DNA of 11,314 nucleotides, taken from the NCBI GenBank assembly GCA_934668515.1, contig CAKUNS010000040.1:1-11314 (forward strand), in the 5' to 3' direction. Shown here piece by piece: positions 1 to 5,932 of this stretch (position 1 is its first letter; each line of letters starts with the position of its first letter). The stretch comes from an uncultured Eggerthellaceae bacterium. GTDB taxonomy: Bacteria; Actinomycetota; Coriobacteriia; Coriobacteriales; Eggerthellaceae. Made by a program: the position numbers and the translations under genes. The notes beneath the pieces were generated by a model that had not been told where the DNA came from, searched no databases, and saw only the letters and a program-made list of their open reading frames with translations.

Positions 1-874
1 TATTGCGCACATGCTCGGCGATGTCGCGCGCGTACTGAGAAAGGTCGGTACCCGACTCAACGCACGTGGCAACCCAGCGGAAGCATGCCGCCACGTCGCG
101 CTTGCCAATGGCGTTGATGATCTCAGCCATGTCGTTCGAATCGATGGTGCCCAAAATGCGCTCGGCGCCGGCAAGCGTGACCTTGCCGTCCTCAAACGCG
201 ATGATCTGCTCAAGAGAGGTGAGCGCGTTGCGCATGCCGCCTTCAGCGCGATGCGCGATAAGATCAAGAGCCTCGCCTTCGAATTCGACATCTTCTGAAA
301 CGCAGATGGCGCCCAGGCGCGACACCATGGCCTCGGGCGAAATCGGACGGAAGTCGAAGCGCTGGCAGCGCGAGAGGATGGTTTCGGGAACCTTCTGCGG
401 ATCGGTGGTGCACAGAACGAAAACCACGTGGCTCGGCGGTTCCTCAAGCGTCTTCAGCAGCGCGTTGAACGCCGGCGTGGACAGCATGTGAACCTCGTCG
501 ATGACGTAAACCTTGAACTTGCCGCGCGTAGGCGCGAACTGAACGCGGTTGATGATCTCCTCGCGCACGTTCTCGACGCCGGTGCGGCTTGCCGCGTCCA
601 ACTCGTACACGTCGGGATGCGTGCCAGCAGCGATCATCTGGCAATCCTCGCACGTGCCGTCGGGGCTGGGCGTCGGGCCCCTCTCACACAAAAGCGCCTT
701 CGCGATCAGGCGCGCCGTGGTGGTTTTGCCCGTACCGCGCGGACCGCACAACAGGTAAGCGTGGCTGACCTTGTCCTGAGCGATGGCGTTTTTCAGCGTG
801 CGCTCGATGGGCTCCTGCCCCACCACGTCCTCGAAGATCTGCGGACGATATTTTCTATAAAGTGCCTCGGCCAT
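1..874 (-). CDS. dnaX: DNA polymerase III subunit gamma/tau, N-terminal part
   Basis: This is the ATPase subunit of the replicative clamp loader, which opens and loads the beta sliding clamp. The gene runs off the left edge, so only about 291 N-terminal residues are present. It starts at ATG 874-872, MAEALYRKYRP, the usual family N-terminus. AGGGG lies about 9 bases upstream. Visible motifs are the Walker A GPRGTGKTT (residues 44-52), the Walker B region VYVIDEVHML, sensor 1 in VFVLCTTDPQKV and the SRC arginine-finger motif ILSRCQRFDF. The zinc module after Walker A has Cys63, Cys75 and Cys78, but the residue aligned with the usual fourth cysteine is Asp72. The start lies 18 bases after the stop of the DedA gene, so the two are probably cotranscribed. 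A tau-type C-terminus cannot be judged from this window. Confidence 0.97.
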   Translation of the reverse strand, partial: MAEALYRKYRPQIFEDVVGQEPIERTLKNAIAQDKVSHAYLLCGPRGTGKTTTARLIAKALLCERGPTPSPDGTCEDCQMIAAGTHPDVYELDAASRTGVENVREEIINRVQFAPTRGKFKVYVIDEVHMLSTPAFNALLKTLEEPPSHVVFVLCTTDPQKVPETILSRCQRFDFRPISPEAMVSRLGAICVSEDVEFEGEALDLIAHRAEGGMRNALTSLEQIIAFEDGKVTLAGAERILGTIDSNDMAEIINAIGKRDVAACFRWVATCVESGTDLSQYARDIAEHVRN

Positions 875-892
875 GATCTTGCATCCCCTGAC

Positions 893-1546
893 TTATTTCT
901 TCTTGCTGCCAAGCGCAGCCTTGACGGCACCGATGATGGCGGGCAGAACCGACACGCCGACGATGCCCAAAACGATGATCTCGAAATGCTGCTGAACGAA
1001 CGGAACGCCGCCGAAGAAGTAACCGACCAGCACGAACAGGCTGACCCACGAGATGCCGCCGATGCAGTTGAACAGCGTGAACTTGGCGAAATTCATGTGG
1101 CCCGTGCCCGCAATGAACGGAGCAAACGTGCGGAAGAACGGCATGAAGCGCGTGATGACGATGGTAAGGCCGCCGAAACGCTCGAAGAACTCGTCAAGCT
1201 TCTGCATGCGCTCGGGCGTAAGCGCGCTGACCTTGCCCGAGTCGATGATGCGCTTGCCGAAGAAACGCGCGATCCAGTAGTTGGACGTGTTGCCCAAAAT
1301 GGCCGCCGCGTAGAAAACCAGCAGCGTGGCCCACAAATGAAGGCCACCACCATCGGCCGAGAATACGCCGGCCGCAAACAGAAGCGAGTCGCCGGGAAGG
1401 AACGGGAAGAACACCAAGCCGGTTTCAACGAACACGATCAGGAACAGCGGGGTGTACACCCACACGGCGCCCAACGAGATGATCCATCCCGCAATGAATG
1501 AGCGGGGATCAGACAAAAGCTTGACGAAGAAATCTACGATACCCAT
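893..1546 (-). CDS. DedA family membrane protein
   Basis: A 217-residue integral membrane protein of the DedA/VTT superfamily. Several members recycle undecaprenyl phosphate or move other lipids across the cytoplasmic membrane. Family hallmarks are the first re-entrant segment with ETGLVFFPFLPGDSLLFAAG (about residues 40-60) and the second conserved block RFMPFFRTFAPFIAGTGHM, ending with a glycine/tryptophan-containing helix and a basic tail GSKKK. Length is typical for the family. I chose ATG 1546-1544; a TTG nine bases upstream sits only two bases from the AAAGGG ribosome-binding site and is less likely. The gene follows the SRP RNA gene and precedes dnaX with 18 bases between. The exact lipid substrate cannot be read from the sequence. 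Confidence 0.93.
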   Translation of the reverse strand: MGIVDFFVKLLSDPRSFIAGWIISLGAVWVYTPLFLIVFVETGLVFFPFLPGDSLLFAAGVFSADGGGLHLWATLLVFYAAAILGNTSNYWIARFFGKRIIDSGKVSALTPERMQKLDEFFERFGGLTIVITRFMPFFRTFAPFIAGTGHMNFAKFTLFNCIGGISWVSLFVLVGYFFGGVPFVQQHFEIIVLGIVGVSVLPAIIGAVKAALGSKKK

Positions 1547-1590
1547 GAAACGCAAGGCCCTTTCACGTGAGCAGAGGGTGATTCACCTGC

Positions 1591-1619
1591 ATTGTCATCG
1601 GGAAATTCGCGCCTTGGAA
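1591..1619 (-). promoter_or_regulatory. Possible weak promoter for the dedA-dnaX transcript
   Basis: Read on the minus strand, TTCCAA (1619-1614) and GACAAT (1596-1591) are 17 bases apart and lie about 45 bases before the DedA start. The match to sigma-70-type boxes is modest. The alternative is readthrough from the SRP RNA promoter past its terminator. Confidence 0.25.
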
Positions 1620-1640
1620 CGAGCCCAGGCGGCCGGCGCA

Positions 1641-1662
1641 AAATAAAAAGCATCTTGTATGG
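1641..1662 (-). terminator. T-rich end of the SRP RNA transcript
   Basis: On the minus strand the 3' half of the SRP RNA terminal stem ends at 1650 and is followed directly by TTTTTATTTT. The closing stem plus T-tract has the layout of an intrinsic terminator. The 5' half of that stem is at about 1741-1754. Confidence 0.55.
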
Positions 1663-1754
1663 GACAGGGCGCTCGTCAGCGGTCCCTTATGGCTGCTTCC
1701 TTCCGGACCTGACCAGGTTCGGAACTTGGCGCCGCCTTGCCCCATGCAAGATGC
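1650..1754 (-). ncRNA. ffs: Signal recognition particle RNA, small bacterial (4.5S) type
   Basis: This is the RNA scaffold of the signal recognition particle, which binds Ffh and targets nascent membrane proteins to the translocon. The minus strand carries the nearly invariant apical region at about 1680-1716: CAGGTCCGGAAGGAAGCAGC, preceded by ACCTGGT. That gives the GGAA tetraloop and the asymmetric internal loop bound by the Ffh M domain. The ends pair as a long stem (GCATCTTG with CAAGATGC). The hairpin is about 105 nt and has no Alu domain, as expected of the short form. A good promoter lies just upstream and a T-tract just downstream. Closeness to dnaX recalls the scr-dnaX arrangement known in Bacillus. 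Ends are estimated from the stem and may be off by a few bases. Confidence 0.95.
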
Positions 1755-1769
1755 TCATGATGACAACGA

Positions 1770-1797
1770 ATTATAGTATATCGGTACCAACGTGCAA
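1770..1797 (-). promoter_or_regulatory. Promoter of the SRP RNA gene
   Basis: On the minus strand there is a consensus -10 box TATAAT (1775-1770) and a -35 box TTGCAC (1797-1792), 16 bases apart. Transcription would start near 1762, about eight bases before the RNA's terminal stem. The strong boxes suit a stable RNA gene. Confidence 0.7.
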
Positions 1798-1890
1798 CCC
1801 CGTCCCTCATAAAGCCACGACGAATAAACCCCATACGCGACAGCCGATCGCGCTATCATAAGCAGAAACGAAACCGACAAGAAGAAGCTC

Positions 1891-2118
1891 ATGGACGATT
1901 TCGACCGCAAATGGAAACGCATCCAAGACCAGCTCGGCGCACAAATCCGTGGCGACGAGCCGGCACGCTTCTCGAGCGGGCGAACGCTTTTCGGCATTCA
2001 AAGCGGCGTTGAAGCGAAAATGGACGAGATCGCAAAAGAAATGGAAGCAGGAGCCGCAGAAAGACGAAAGCGCCAACGCGAGCTTCAACGTGAAACCCAA
2101 CGCGGAGGCGATGAATGA
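1891..2118 (+). CDS. Small charged hypothetical protein
   Basis: A 75-residue soluble protein that I do not recognise. It is rich in Arg, Lys, Glu and Gln. The second half (from about residue 40, VEAKMDEIAKEMEAGAAERR onward) looks like one long amphipathic helix or coiled coil. It has no signal peptide, membrane segment or cysteines. The start ATG is preceded by a weak purine stretch AAGAAG. Its stop overlaps the start of the TetR-family gene in an ATGA arrangement, which points to translational coupling. The overlap and a GGAGG inside its 3' end, serving the next gene, support it as a real gene. It could be a partner of the regulator, but that is only inferred from the overlap. Confidence 0.6.
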   Translation: MDDFDRKWKRIQDQLGAQIRGDEPARFSSGRTLFGIQSGVEAKMDEIAKEMEAGAAERRKRQRELQRETQRGGDE

Positions 2119-2675
2119 CCAGCCAATTGACCAAGCGCGCCCTTGAAGAGTCATTCAAACGGCAGCTGTCCACCAAACCGCTTGCGAAAATCACCGTCGC
2201 TGACATCGCGCAGGATTGCGGCATCAGCCGCATGACGTTCTACTACCACTTCAAGGACATCTACGACCTGATGGAATGGTCGCTTGAGGAAGATGCCCAG
2301 CGCGCAATCGCCGGGTGCCAAACGGTGTCCACTTGGCAAGAGGGCTATCTCAACGTATTGAACGAGCTCCTTCAAAACAAGCAGTTCATCATGGCCATCT
2401 ACCGCGAAGTCAGCCGCGATCGCGTGGAGAGGTTCCTTCTTCCCGCCACGCGCAGGCTCATCTCGGGCGTGGTTGACAACGATCCGGGAAGCGCACGCGT
2501 CGCCGAGCGCGACCGCACGTTCATCTCGGACTTCTATGCGCATGCCCTTTCGGGCGTCACCCTTGAATGGATCGGCAACGGCATGGTCGACAATCCCGAA
2601 GCCCTTACGCGACGCGTCGCCCTTATCTTAGAAGGCGCCGCCTCCACCGCGCTCTCCCGCTTCGCCCATATCTAG
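2115..2675 (+). CDS. TetR/AcrR family transcriptional regulator
   Basis: A 186-residue one-component DNA-binding regulator. The N-terminal helix-turn-helix is clear at residues 26-48: ITVADIAQDCGISRMTFYYH then F, the standard TetR recognition helix. The C-terminal part (about 55-186) is an all-helical ligand-binding and dimerisation domain with little conserved sequence, so the ligand cannot be named. The N-terminal layout resembles the DhaS-like subgroup. GGAGG at 2104-2108, six bases upstream, supports ATG 2115. It overlaps the small upstream gene by 4 bases. The next gene in the same direction is ohyA, 450 bases away. Control of ohyA is a reasonable inference, since fatty-acid-responsive TetR regulators are common, but it is not proven here. 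Confidence 0.9.
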   Translation: MTSQLTKRALEESFKRQLSTKPLAKITVADIAQDCGISRMTFYYHFKDIYDLMEWSLEEDAQRAIAGCQTVSTWQEGYLNVLNELLQNKQFIMAIYREVSRDRVERFLLPATRRLISGVVDNDPGSARVAERDRTFISDFYAHALSGVTLEWIGNGMVDNPEALTRRVALILEGAASTALSRFAHI

Positions 2676-2860
2676 CGCCCGCACTGCCCCAACACCCTCG
2701 TTCCAAAAAACGCTTCTTGCTTCATGCAGCGGCGCTTCACGATACCGCGTGCCCACGTTCCCCCAACATGCAATCCATCACGCTTCCAACGCCGATTCTG
2801 AACCCATTCCTCCATATCCTCGTCAACGCCGCGTTACCGCACCGTAACCCCCGTCCTTAC
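2676..2860 (+). other. C-rich, G-poor stretch after the TetR gene (possible Rho loading region)
   Basis: By hand count about 80 of 185 bases are C and fewer than 30 are G on the plus strand, with little predicted structure and no convincing open frame. Long C-over-G tracts just after a stop codon are the known signature of Rho utilisation sites. The TetR gene has no hairpin terminator, so Rho-dependent termination here is a sensible guess. Confidence 0.4.
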
Positions 2861-2863
2861 AAT
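2834..2863 (+). promoter_or_regulatory. Possible promoter for ohyA
   Basis: TTACCG (2834-2839) and TACAAT (2858-2863) are separated by 18 bases. Transcription would begin near 2870, giving a leader of roughly 255 bases before ohyA. CATAAT at 2932-2937 is an alternative -10 but lacks a good -35 partner. Confidence 0.3.
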
Positions 2864-2884
2864 CGCGCCCGAATGATAAGAAAC

Positions 2885-2908
2885 TGATCAAAACGAAATG
2901 CCTGATCA
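2885..2908 (+). promoter_or_regulatory. Paired TGATCA sites, candidate operator upstream of ohyA
   Basis: Two copies of the palindrome TGATCA (2885-2890 and 2903-2908) have centres 18 bp apart, with an AT-rich spacer. The pair lies between the TetR gene and ohyA, near the candidate promoters. Spacing and symmetry would suit a dimeric repressor. Assignment to the adjacent TetR regulator is inference. Confidence 0.35.
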
Positions 2909-3125
2909 TAGCTAGGCGCCCAACGCTCTCCCATAATGCAGGAAAGGGCACGAGCCCAACAAGGTAAGCAGGGTGAACCCCGCGAATGATCCCATCGGAG
3001 CTTTCGCGACGGGGTCGGCCAATCGACCGAACCCGCTAAAACAGAACCGCCATGGGGCAACCCGCAAAGCAAGAAACCCGCTTTCCTTTGAACGTCCGCA
3101 CACGAAAAAAAATGGGAGGGTTCTC

Positions 3126-4997
3126 ATGTATTACTCCAGCGGAAATTACGAAGCGTTCGCACATCCGAAAAAGCCGGAAGGCATCGATCACAAAAGCGCG
3201 TATATCGTCGGCACGGGCCTCGGCGCCCTGGCTGCAGCTTGCTACCTGGTGCGCGATGCACAGATGCCCGGCGATCACATCCATATTCTCGAGAAAGACC
3301 CCGTAGCTGGCGGCGCATGCGACGGCATCGAGCTACCCGGCATCGGTTACGTCATGCGCGGCGGTCGCGAAATGGACAACCATTTCGAGGTCATGTGGGA
3401 CCTCTTCCGTTCCATCCCCTCCATCGAAGACCCCAGCATCACCGTTCTTGATGAGTACTACTGGCTGAACAAGGAAGACCCCAACTATTCGCTGTGCCGC
3501 TCCACCAAAGATCGCGGCCATGACGGCGGAACCGACGGCAAGTTCGGCCTTTCCGACAAGGCCGCCATGGAGATCATGACGCTGTTCTTCACGCCCGACG
3601 AGGAACTTTACAACCGCCCCATCACCGACTTCTTCGACGACGAAGTCCTGAACTCGAACTTCTGGATGTACTGGCGCACCATGTTCGCCTTTGAGAACTG
3701 GCACTCCGCCCTTGAGATGAAGCTCTACATCCGCCGCTACATCCACCATATCGCCGGCTTGCCCGACTTCTCGGCCTTGCGCTTCACGCGCTACAACCAG
3801 TACGAATCGATGATCCTGCCCATGCAGCACTACCTTGAGGCTGCAGGCGTCCAGTTCCATTTCAACACCAAAGTCGAGAACGTCGTCTTCGAGATCGGCG
3901 GAGGAAACGGCCCCAAGCGCGCCGTCACCGGAACCGGCCAAGACACCATCCAGCGCATCCAGCAGGCGGCCTTCGCGCGTAACCCCGCTAGCACCGACAC
4001 GAAGAAGGTCGCGCGCCGCATCACGGTTACCCACGAAGGCGAGACCAGCAACATCGATCTGACCGAGAACGATTTGGTGTTCATCACCAACGGCGGCTGC
4101 GTCGAGAACTCCACCATCGGCGCTCAAGACAGGCCCGCTGCGTGGGATCCGACGATCCGCCCCGGCGGCGGCTGGGATATGTGGCGCCGCATCGCCGCGC
4201 AGGATCCCAGCTTCGGCCATCCTGACAAATTCTGCTCGGACCCCGAAAAGAGCAACTGGATGAGCGCCACGGTCACCACACTTGACGGCGAGATCCCGCC
4301 CTACATCCAAAAGATCTGCCATCGCGATCCCTTCACCGGCCGCGTGGTTACTGGCGGCATCGTGACCTGCGAGGATTCCGGCTGGCTGATGAGCTGGACG
4401 ATCAACCGCCAGCAGCAGTTCCGCGACCAGCCCAAGGACCAACTTTGCGTGTGGGTGTACGGCCTGTTCACCGACAAGCCCGGTGACTTCGTGAAAAAGC
4501 CGATGCGTGAATGCACCGGTGAGGAAATCTGCCAAGAGTGGCTTTATAACCTGGGCGTGCCCGAGGACAAGATCTGCGAGCTGGCGGCGAACCATGCCAA
4601 CACAGTGCCCGTCATGATGCCCTACATCACCGCGTTCTTCATGCCGCGCGAAGCAGGCGATCGACCCGACGTCGTGCCTGACGGCGCAGTCAACTTCGCC
4701 TTCCTTGGCCAGTTCGCCGAAACCCCGCGCGACACCATCTTCACCACCGAGTACTCCATGCGCACCGGCATGGAGGCGGTCTACACCCTGTGCGACGTGG
4801 ACCGCGGCGTGCCGGAGGTTTGGGGATCGGTCTTCGATGTACGCAACCTGCTTATGAGCAGCGTGAAGCTGCGCGACGGCAAGCCCATCACCGATATGAA
4901 GCTCCCCTTCATTGAAAAGAAGGCGCTCGAGATTGCCTTGAAGAAGATCGACGGAACCGACGTGGGCAAGCTCCTTCGCGAATTCGACGCAATCTAG
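3126..4997 (+). CDS. ohyA: Oleate hydratase (fatty acid double-bond hydratase, MCRA family)
   Basis: This FAD-dependent enzyme adds water to cis-9 double bonds of unsaturated fatty acids, for example oleate to 10-hydroxystearate, and protects bacteria from toxic host or dietary fatty acids. The 623 residues start MYYSSGNYEAFAHPKKPEG, nearly the same as the Staphylococcus OhyA start. The FAD-binding GTGLGA is at residues 29-34. The catalytic motif RGGREMDNHFE (78-88) includes Glu82, which matches the essential Glu of the family. GGGAGGG at 3114-3120, five bases upstream, fixes the start. The frame is open back to a GTG at 2973, but the 51-residue extension does not resemble the family. The length is somewhat above the roughly 590 residues of the staphylococcal enzyme. 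It is monocistronic, with hairpins downstream and the TetR gene upstream. It probably acts at the inner membrane face. Confidence 0.96.
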   Translation: MYYSSGNYEAFAHPKKPEGIDHKSAYIVGTGLGALAAACYLVRDAQMPGDHIHILEKDPVAGGACDGIELPGIGYVMRGGREMDNHFEVMWDLFRSIPSIEDPSITVLDEYYWLNKEDPNYSLCRSTKDRGHDGGTDGKFGLSDKAAMEIMTLFFTPDEELYNRPITDFFDDEVLNSNFWMYWRTMFAFENWHSALEMKLYIRRYIHHIAGLPDFSALRFTRYNQYESMILPMQHYLEAAGVQFHFNTKVENVVFEIGGGNGPKRAVTGTGQDTIQRIQQAAFARNPASTDTKKVARRITVTHEGETSNIDLTENDLVFITNGGCVENSTIGAQDRPAAWDPTIRPGGGWDMWRRIAAQDPSFGHPDKFCSDPEKSNWMSATVTTLDGEIPPYIQKICHRDPFTGRVVTGGIVTCEDSGWLMSWTINRQQQFRDQPKDQLCVWVYGLFTDKPGDFVKKPMRECTGEEICQEWLYNLGVPEDKICELAANHANTVPVMMPYITAFFMPREAGDRPDVVPDGAVNFAFLGQFAETPRDTIFTTEYSMRTGMEAVYTLCDVDRGVPEVWGSVFDVRNLLMSSVKLRDGKPITDMKLPFIEKKALEIALKKIDGTDVGKLLREFDAI

Positions 4998-5016
4998 GGC
5001 GCAGCAAGGCAAGACG

Positions 5017-5053
5017 GCGGGTCTTGCGATAAGAAACGATTCGCAAGACCCGC
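5017..5053 (+). terminator. Strong hairpin just after ohyA
   Basis: A stem of at least 12 perfect base pairs, GCGGGTCTTGCG (5017-5028) with CGCAAGACCCGC (5042-5053), begins 20 bases after the ohyA stop. There is no T-tract on the plus strand, so it would be a U-less terminator or an mRNA 3'-end stabiliser. Confidence 0.55.
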
Positions 5054-5084
5054 TCTGGCCCCAAGACCAGCTAGGAGCAACTTG

Positions 5085-5116
5085 CGCGCGGCGCGAACTA
5101 ACTCGGGCGCCGCGCG
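5085..5116. terminator. Second GC-only hairpin in the convergent gap
   Basis: Ten perfect base pairs, CGCGCGGCGC (5085-5094) with GCGCCGCGCG (5107-5116), around a 12-base loop. No T-tract on either side. It probably helps separate the convergent transcripts of ohyA and the membrane protein gene. Confidence 0.4.
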
Positions 5117-5155
5117 ATGCCGCGCCCCCCCCATCACGAATCGCACGCAAGCAAG

Positions 5156-5189
5156 AGCCCGCATGGCATGTATGTATGCCATGCGGGCT
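5156..5189. terminator. Third hairpin, likely terminator of the minus-strand membrane protein gene
   Basis: Fourteen perfect base pairs, AGCCCGCATGGCAT (5156-5169) with its complement at 5176-5189, and a 6-base loop. On the minus strand it lies about 60 bases after the stop at 5251 and is followed by CTCTTGCTTGC, only mildly T-rich. On the plus strand TTAATC follows. It may work in both directions. Confidence 0.55.
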
Positions 5190-5250
5190 TAATCAGTTGC
5201 AGCGGTTTCGTTAACGCTCAATCAATTCACAGCAAGATGCGCGCGAAACC

Positions 5251-5724
5251 TTACTGTTCCTCACGCGAAAAAGCGCGGAAATTCAGCGGGCAGGGAGCCG
5301 GACGGTTGCCGCGACGGACGAAGCGAATCAGGAAGCTAACACCCGAAAGAGCCAGCGCAATGCCCAAGCCCGTGTAGAAGAAAGCAACGAACCAGGCAGG
5401 AACCAAGCCGAAGGCGCGAAGTGAGATGCCGCCCGTCATCATGATGGCCATCATGATGTAACCCGTTTTGTCGAAGAAACGCCAAATGGCGATTTTGTCG
5501 GCCTCGTAATTGGCAATGCGATTAGAATGCTTGCCCACCATCTTAGAGAAGATGTTCATGTGGAACATTGTGAACACAACGATGGCGCCGATGACGATGG
5601 CCCAGATAAAAACAGGATCAACCTGACCAACCGACAAGAAACCAAGACGGGCGATGTTCACGCCGGCAGCAAGCCAAACCAAACCAGCCACAAAAAGAAG
5701 GGTGCGCTTCGAAACTTTGAACAT
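5251..5724 (-). CDS. Conserved-looking four-helix membrane protein of unknown function
   Basis: A 157-residue integral membrane protein that I cannot assign to a named family. It has four hydrophobic segments at about residues 8-28, 37-57, 86-105 and 109-134. A hydrophilic central loop contains GKHSNRIANYEADK, followed by IWRFFDKTGYIMMAIMMTGG. The C-terminus is basic and then acidic (RFVRRGNRPAPC to SREEQ). The start ATG 5724-5722 is preceded by AGGGAG; upstream in-frame starts lack such a site. It has the same direction as the HsmA-family gene upstream, but a hairpin terminator lies between them, so it probably has its own promoter. Charged and aromatic residues in the conserved-looking FFDKTGY block could be functional, but no activity can be inferred. 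Confidence 0.85.
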   Translation of the reverse strand: MFKVSKRTLLFVAGLVWLAAGVNIARLGFLSVGQVDPVFIWAIVIGAIVVFTMFHMNIFSKMVGKHSNRIANYEADKIAIWRFFDKTGYIMMAIMMTGGISLRAFGLVPAWFVAFFYTGLGIALALSGVSFLIRFVRRGNRPAPCPLNFRAFSREEQ

Positions 5725-5786
5725 ATCGTTTCTCCCTACTGACAATTTCGTTTCACTAATGATATTACTCAGCATGAATCCGTTGG

Positions 5787-5814
5787 GTTATCAGGCTGAA
5801 CCTACATATTTCAA
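5787..5814 (-). promoter_or_regulatory. Possible promoter for the four-helix membrane protein
   Basis: Minus-strand TTGAAA (5814-5809) is a good -35. GATAAC (5792-5787) follows after 16 bases as a moderate -10, about 60 bases before the start codon. Confidence 0.35.
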
Positions 5815-5887
5815 AGATACCGACGTCATCAAACGATCGCTTTCAGCCTCGAGCAGCTTCAAGAACAGCGTCGCCCTCAAACCCGAA

Positions 5888-5918
5888 ATGCGCTACGAAG
5901 CCGAGCCTCGTAGCGCAT
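5888..5918 (-). terminator. Hairpin terminator after the HsmA-family gene
   Basis: Eleven perfect base pairs, ATGCGCTACGA (5888-5898) with TCGTAGCGCAT (5908-5918), and a 9-base loop, 14 bases beyond the stop of the minus-strand gene. On the minus strand TTTCGGGTTTG follows, a weak T-rich tail. Confidence 0.6.
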
Positions 5919-5932
5919 CGAGCGATGGCACC

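Noticed and set aside
428..1501. Plus-strand open frame of 357 codons
   Set aside because: It spans the antisense of dnaX and dedA, both clear genes; the product is Arg/Glu-rich shadow sequence.
1592..1861. Plus-strand open frame of 89 codons
   Set aside because: It overlaps the SRP RNA gene and its promoter on the other strand; no ribosome-binding site or protein family.
2870..3125. Known metabolite riboswitch before ohyA
   Set aside because: I could not match the leader to cobalamin, TPP, SAM, FMN or cyclic-di-nucleotide core motifs. It is reported only as an unexplained leader.
3333..5150. Very long open frame on the minus strand, 605 codons
   Set aside because: It lies antisense to ohyA, which has full family similarity. 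In GC-rich genes the opposite strand often stays open. The translated product is full of Ala, Gly and His runs and has no family features.
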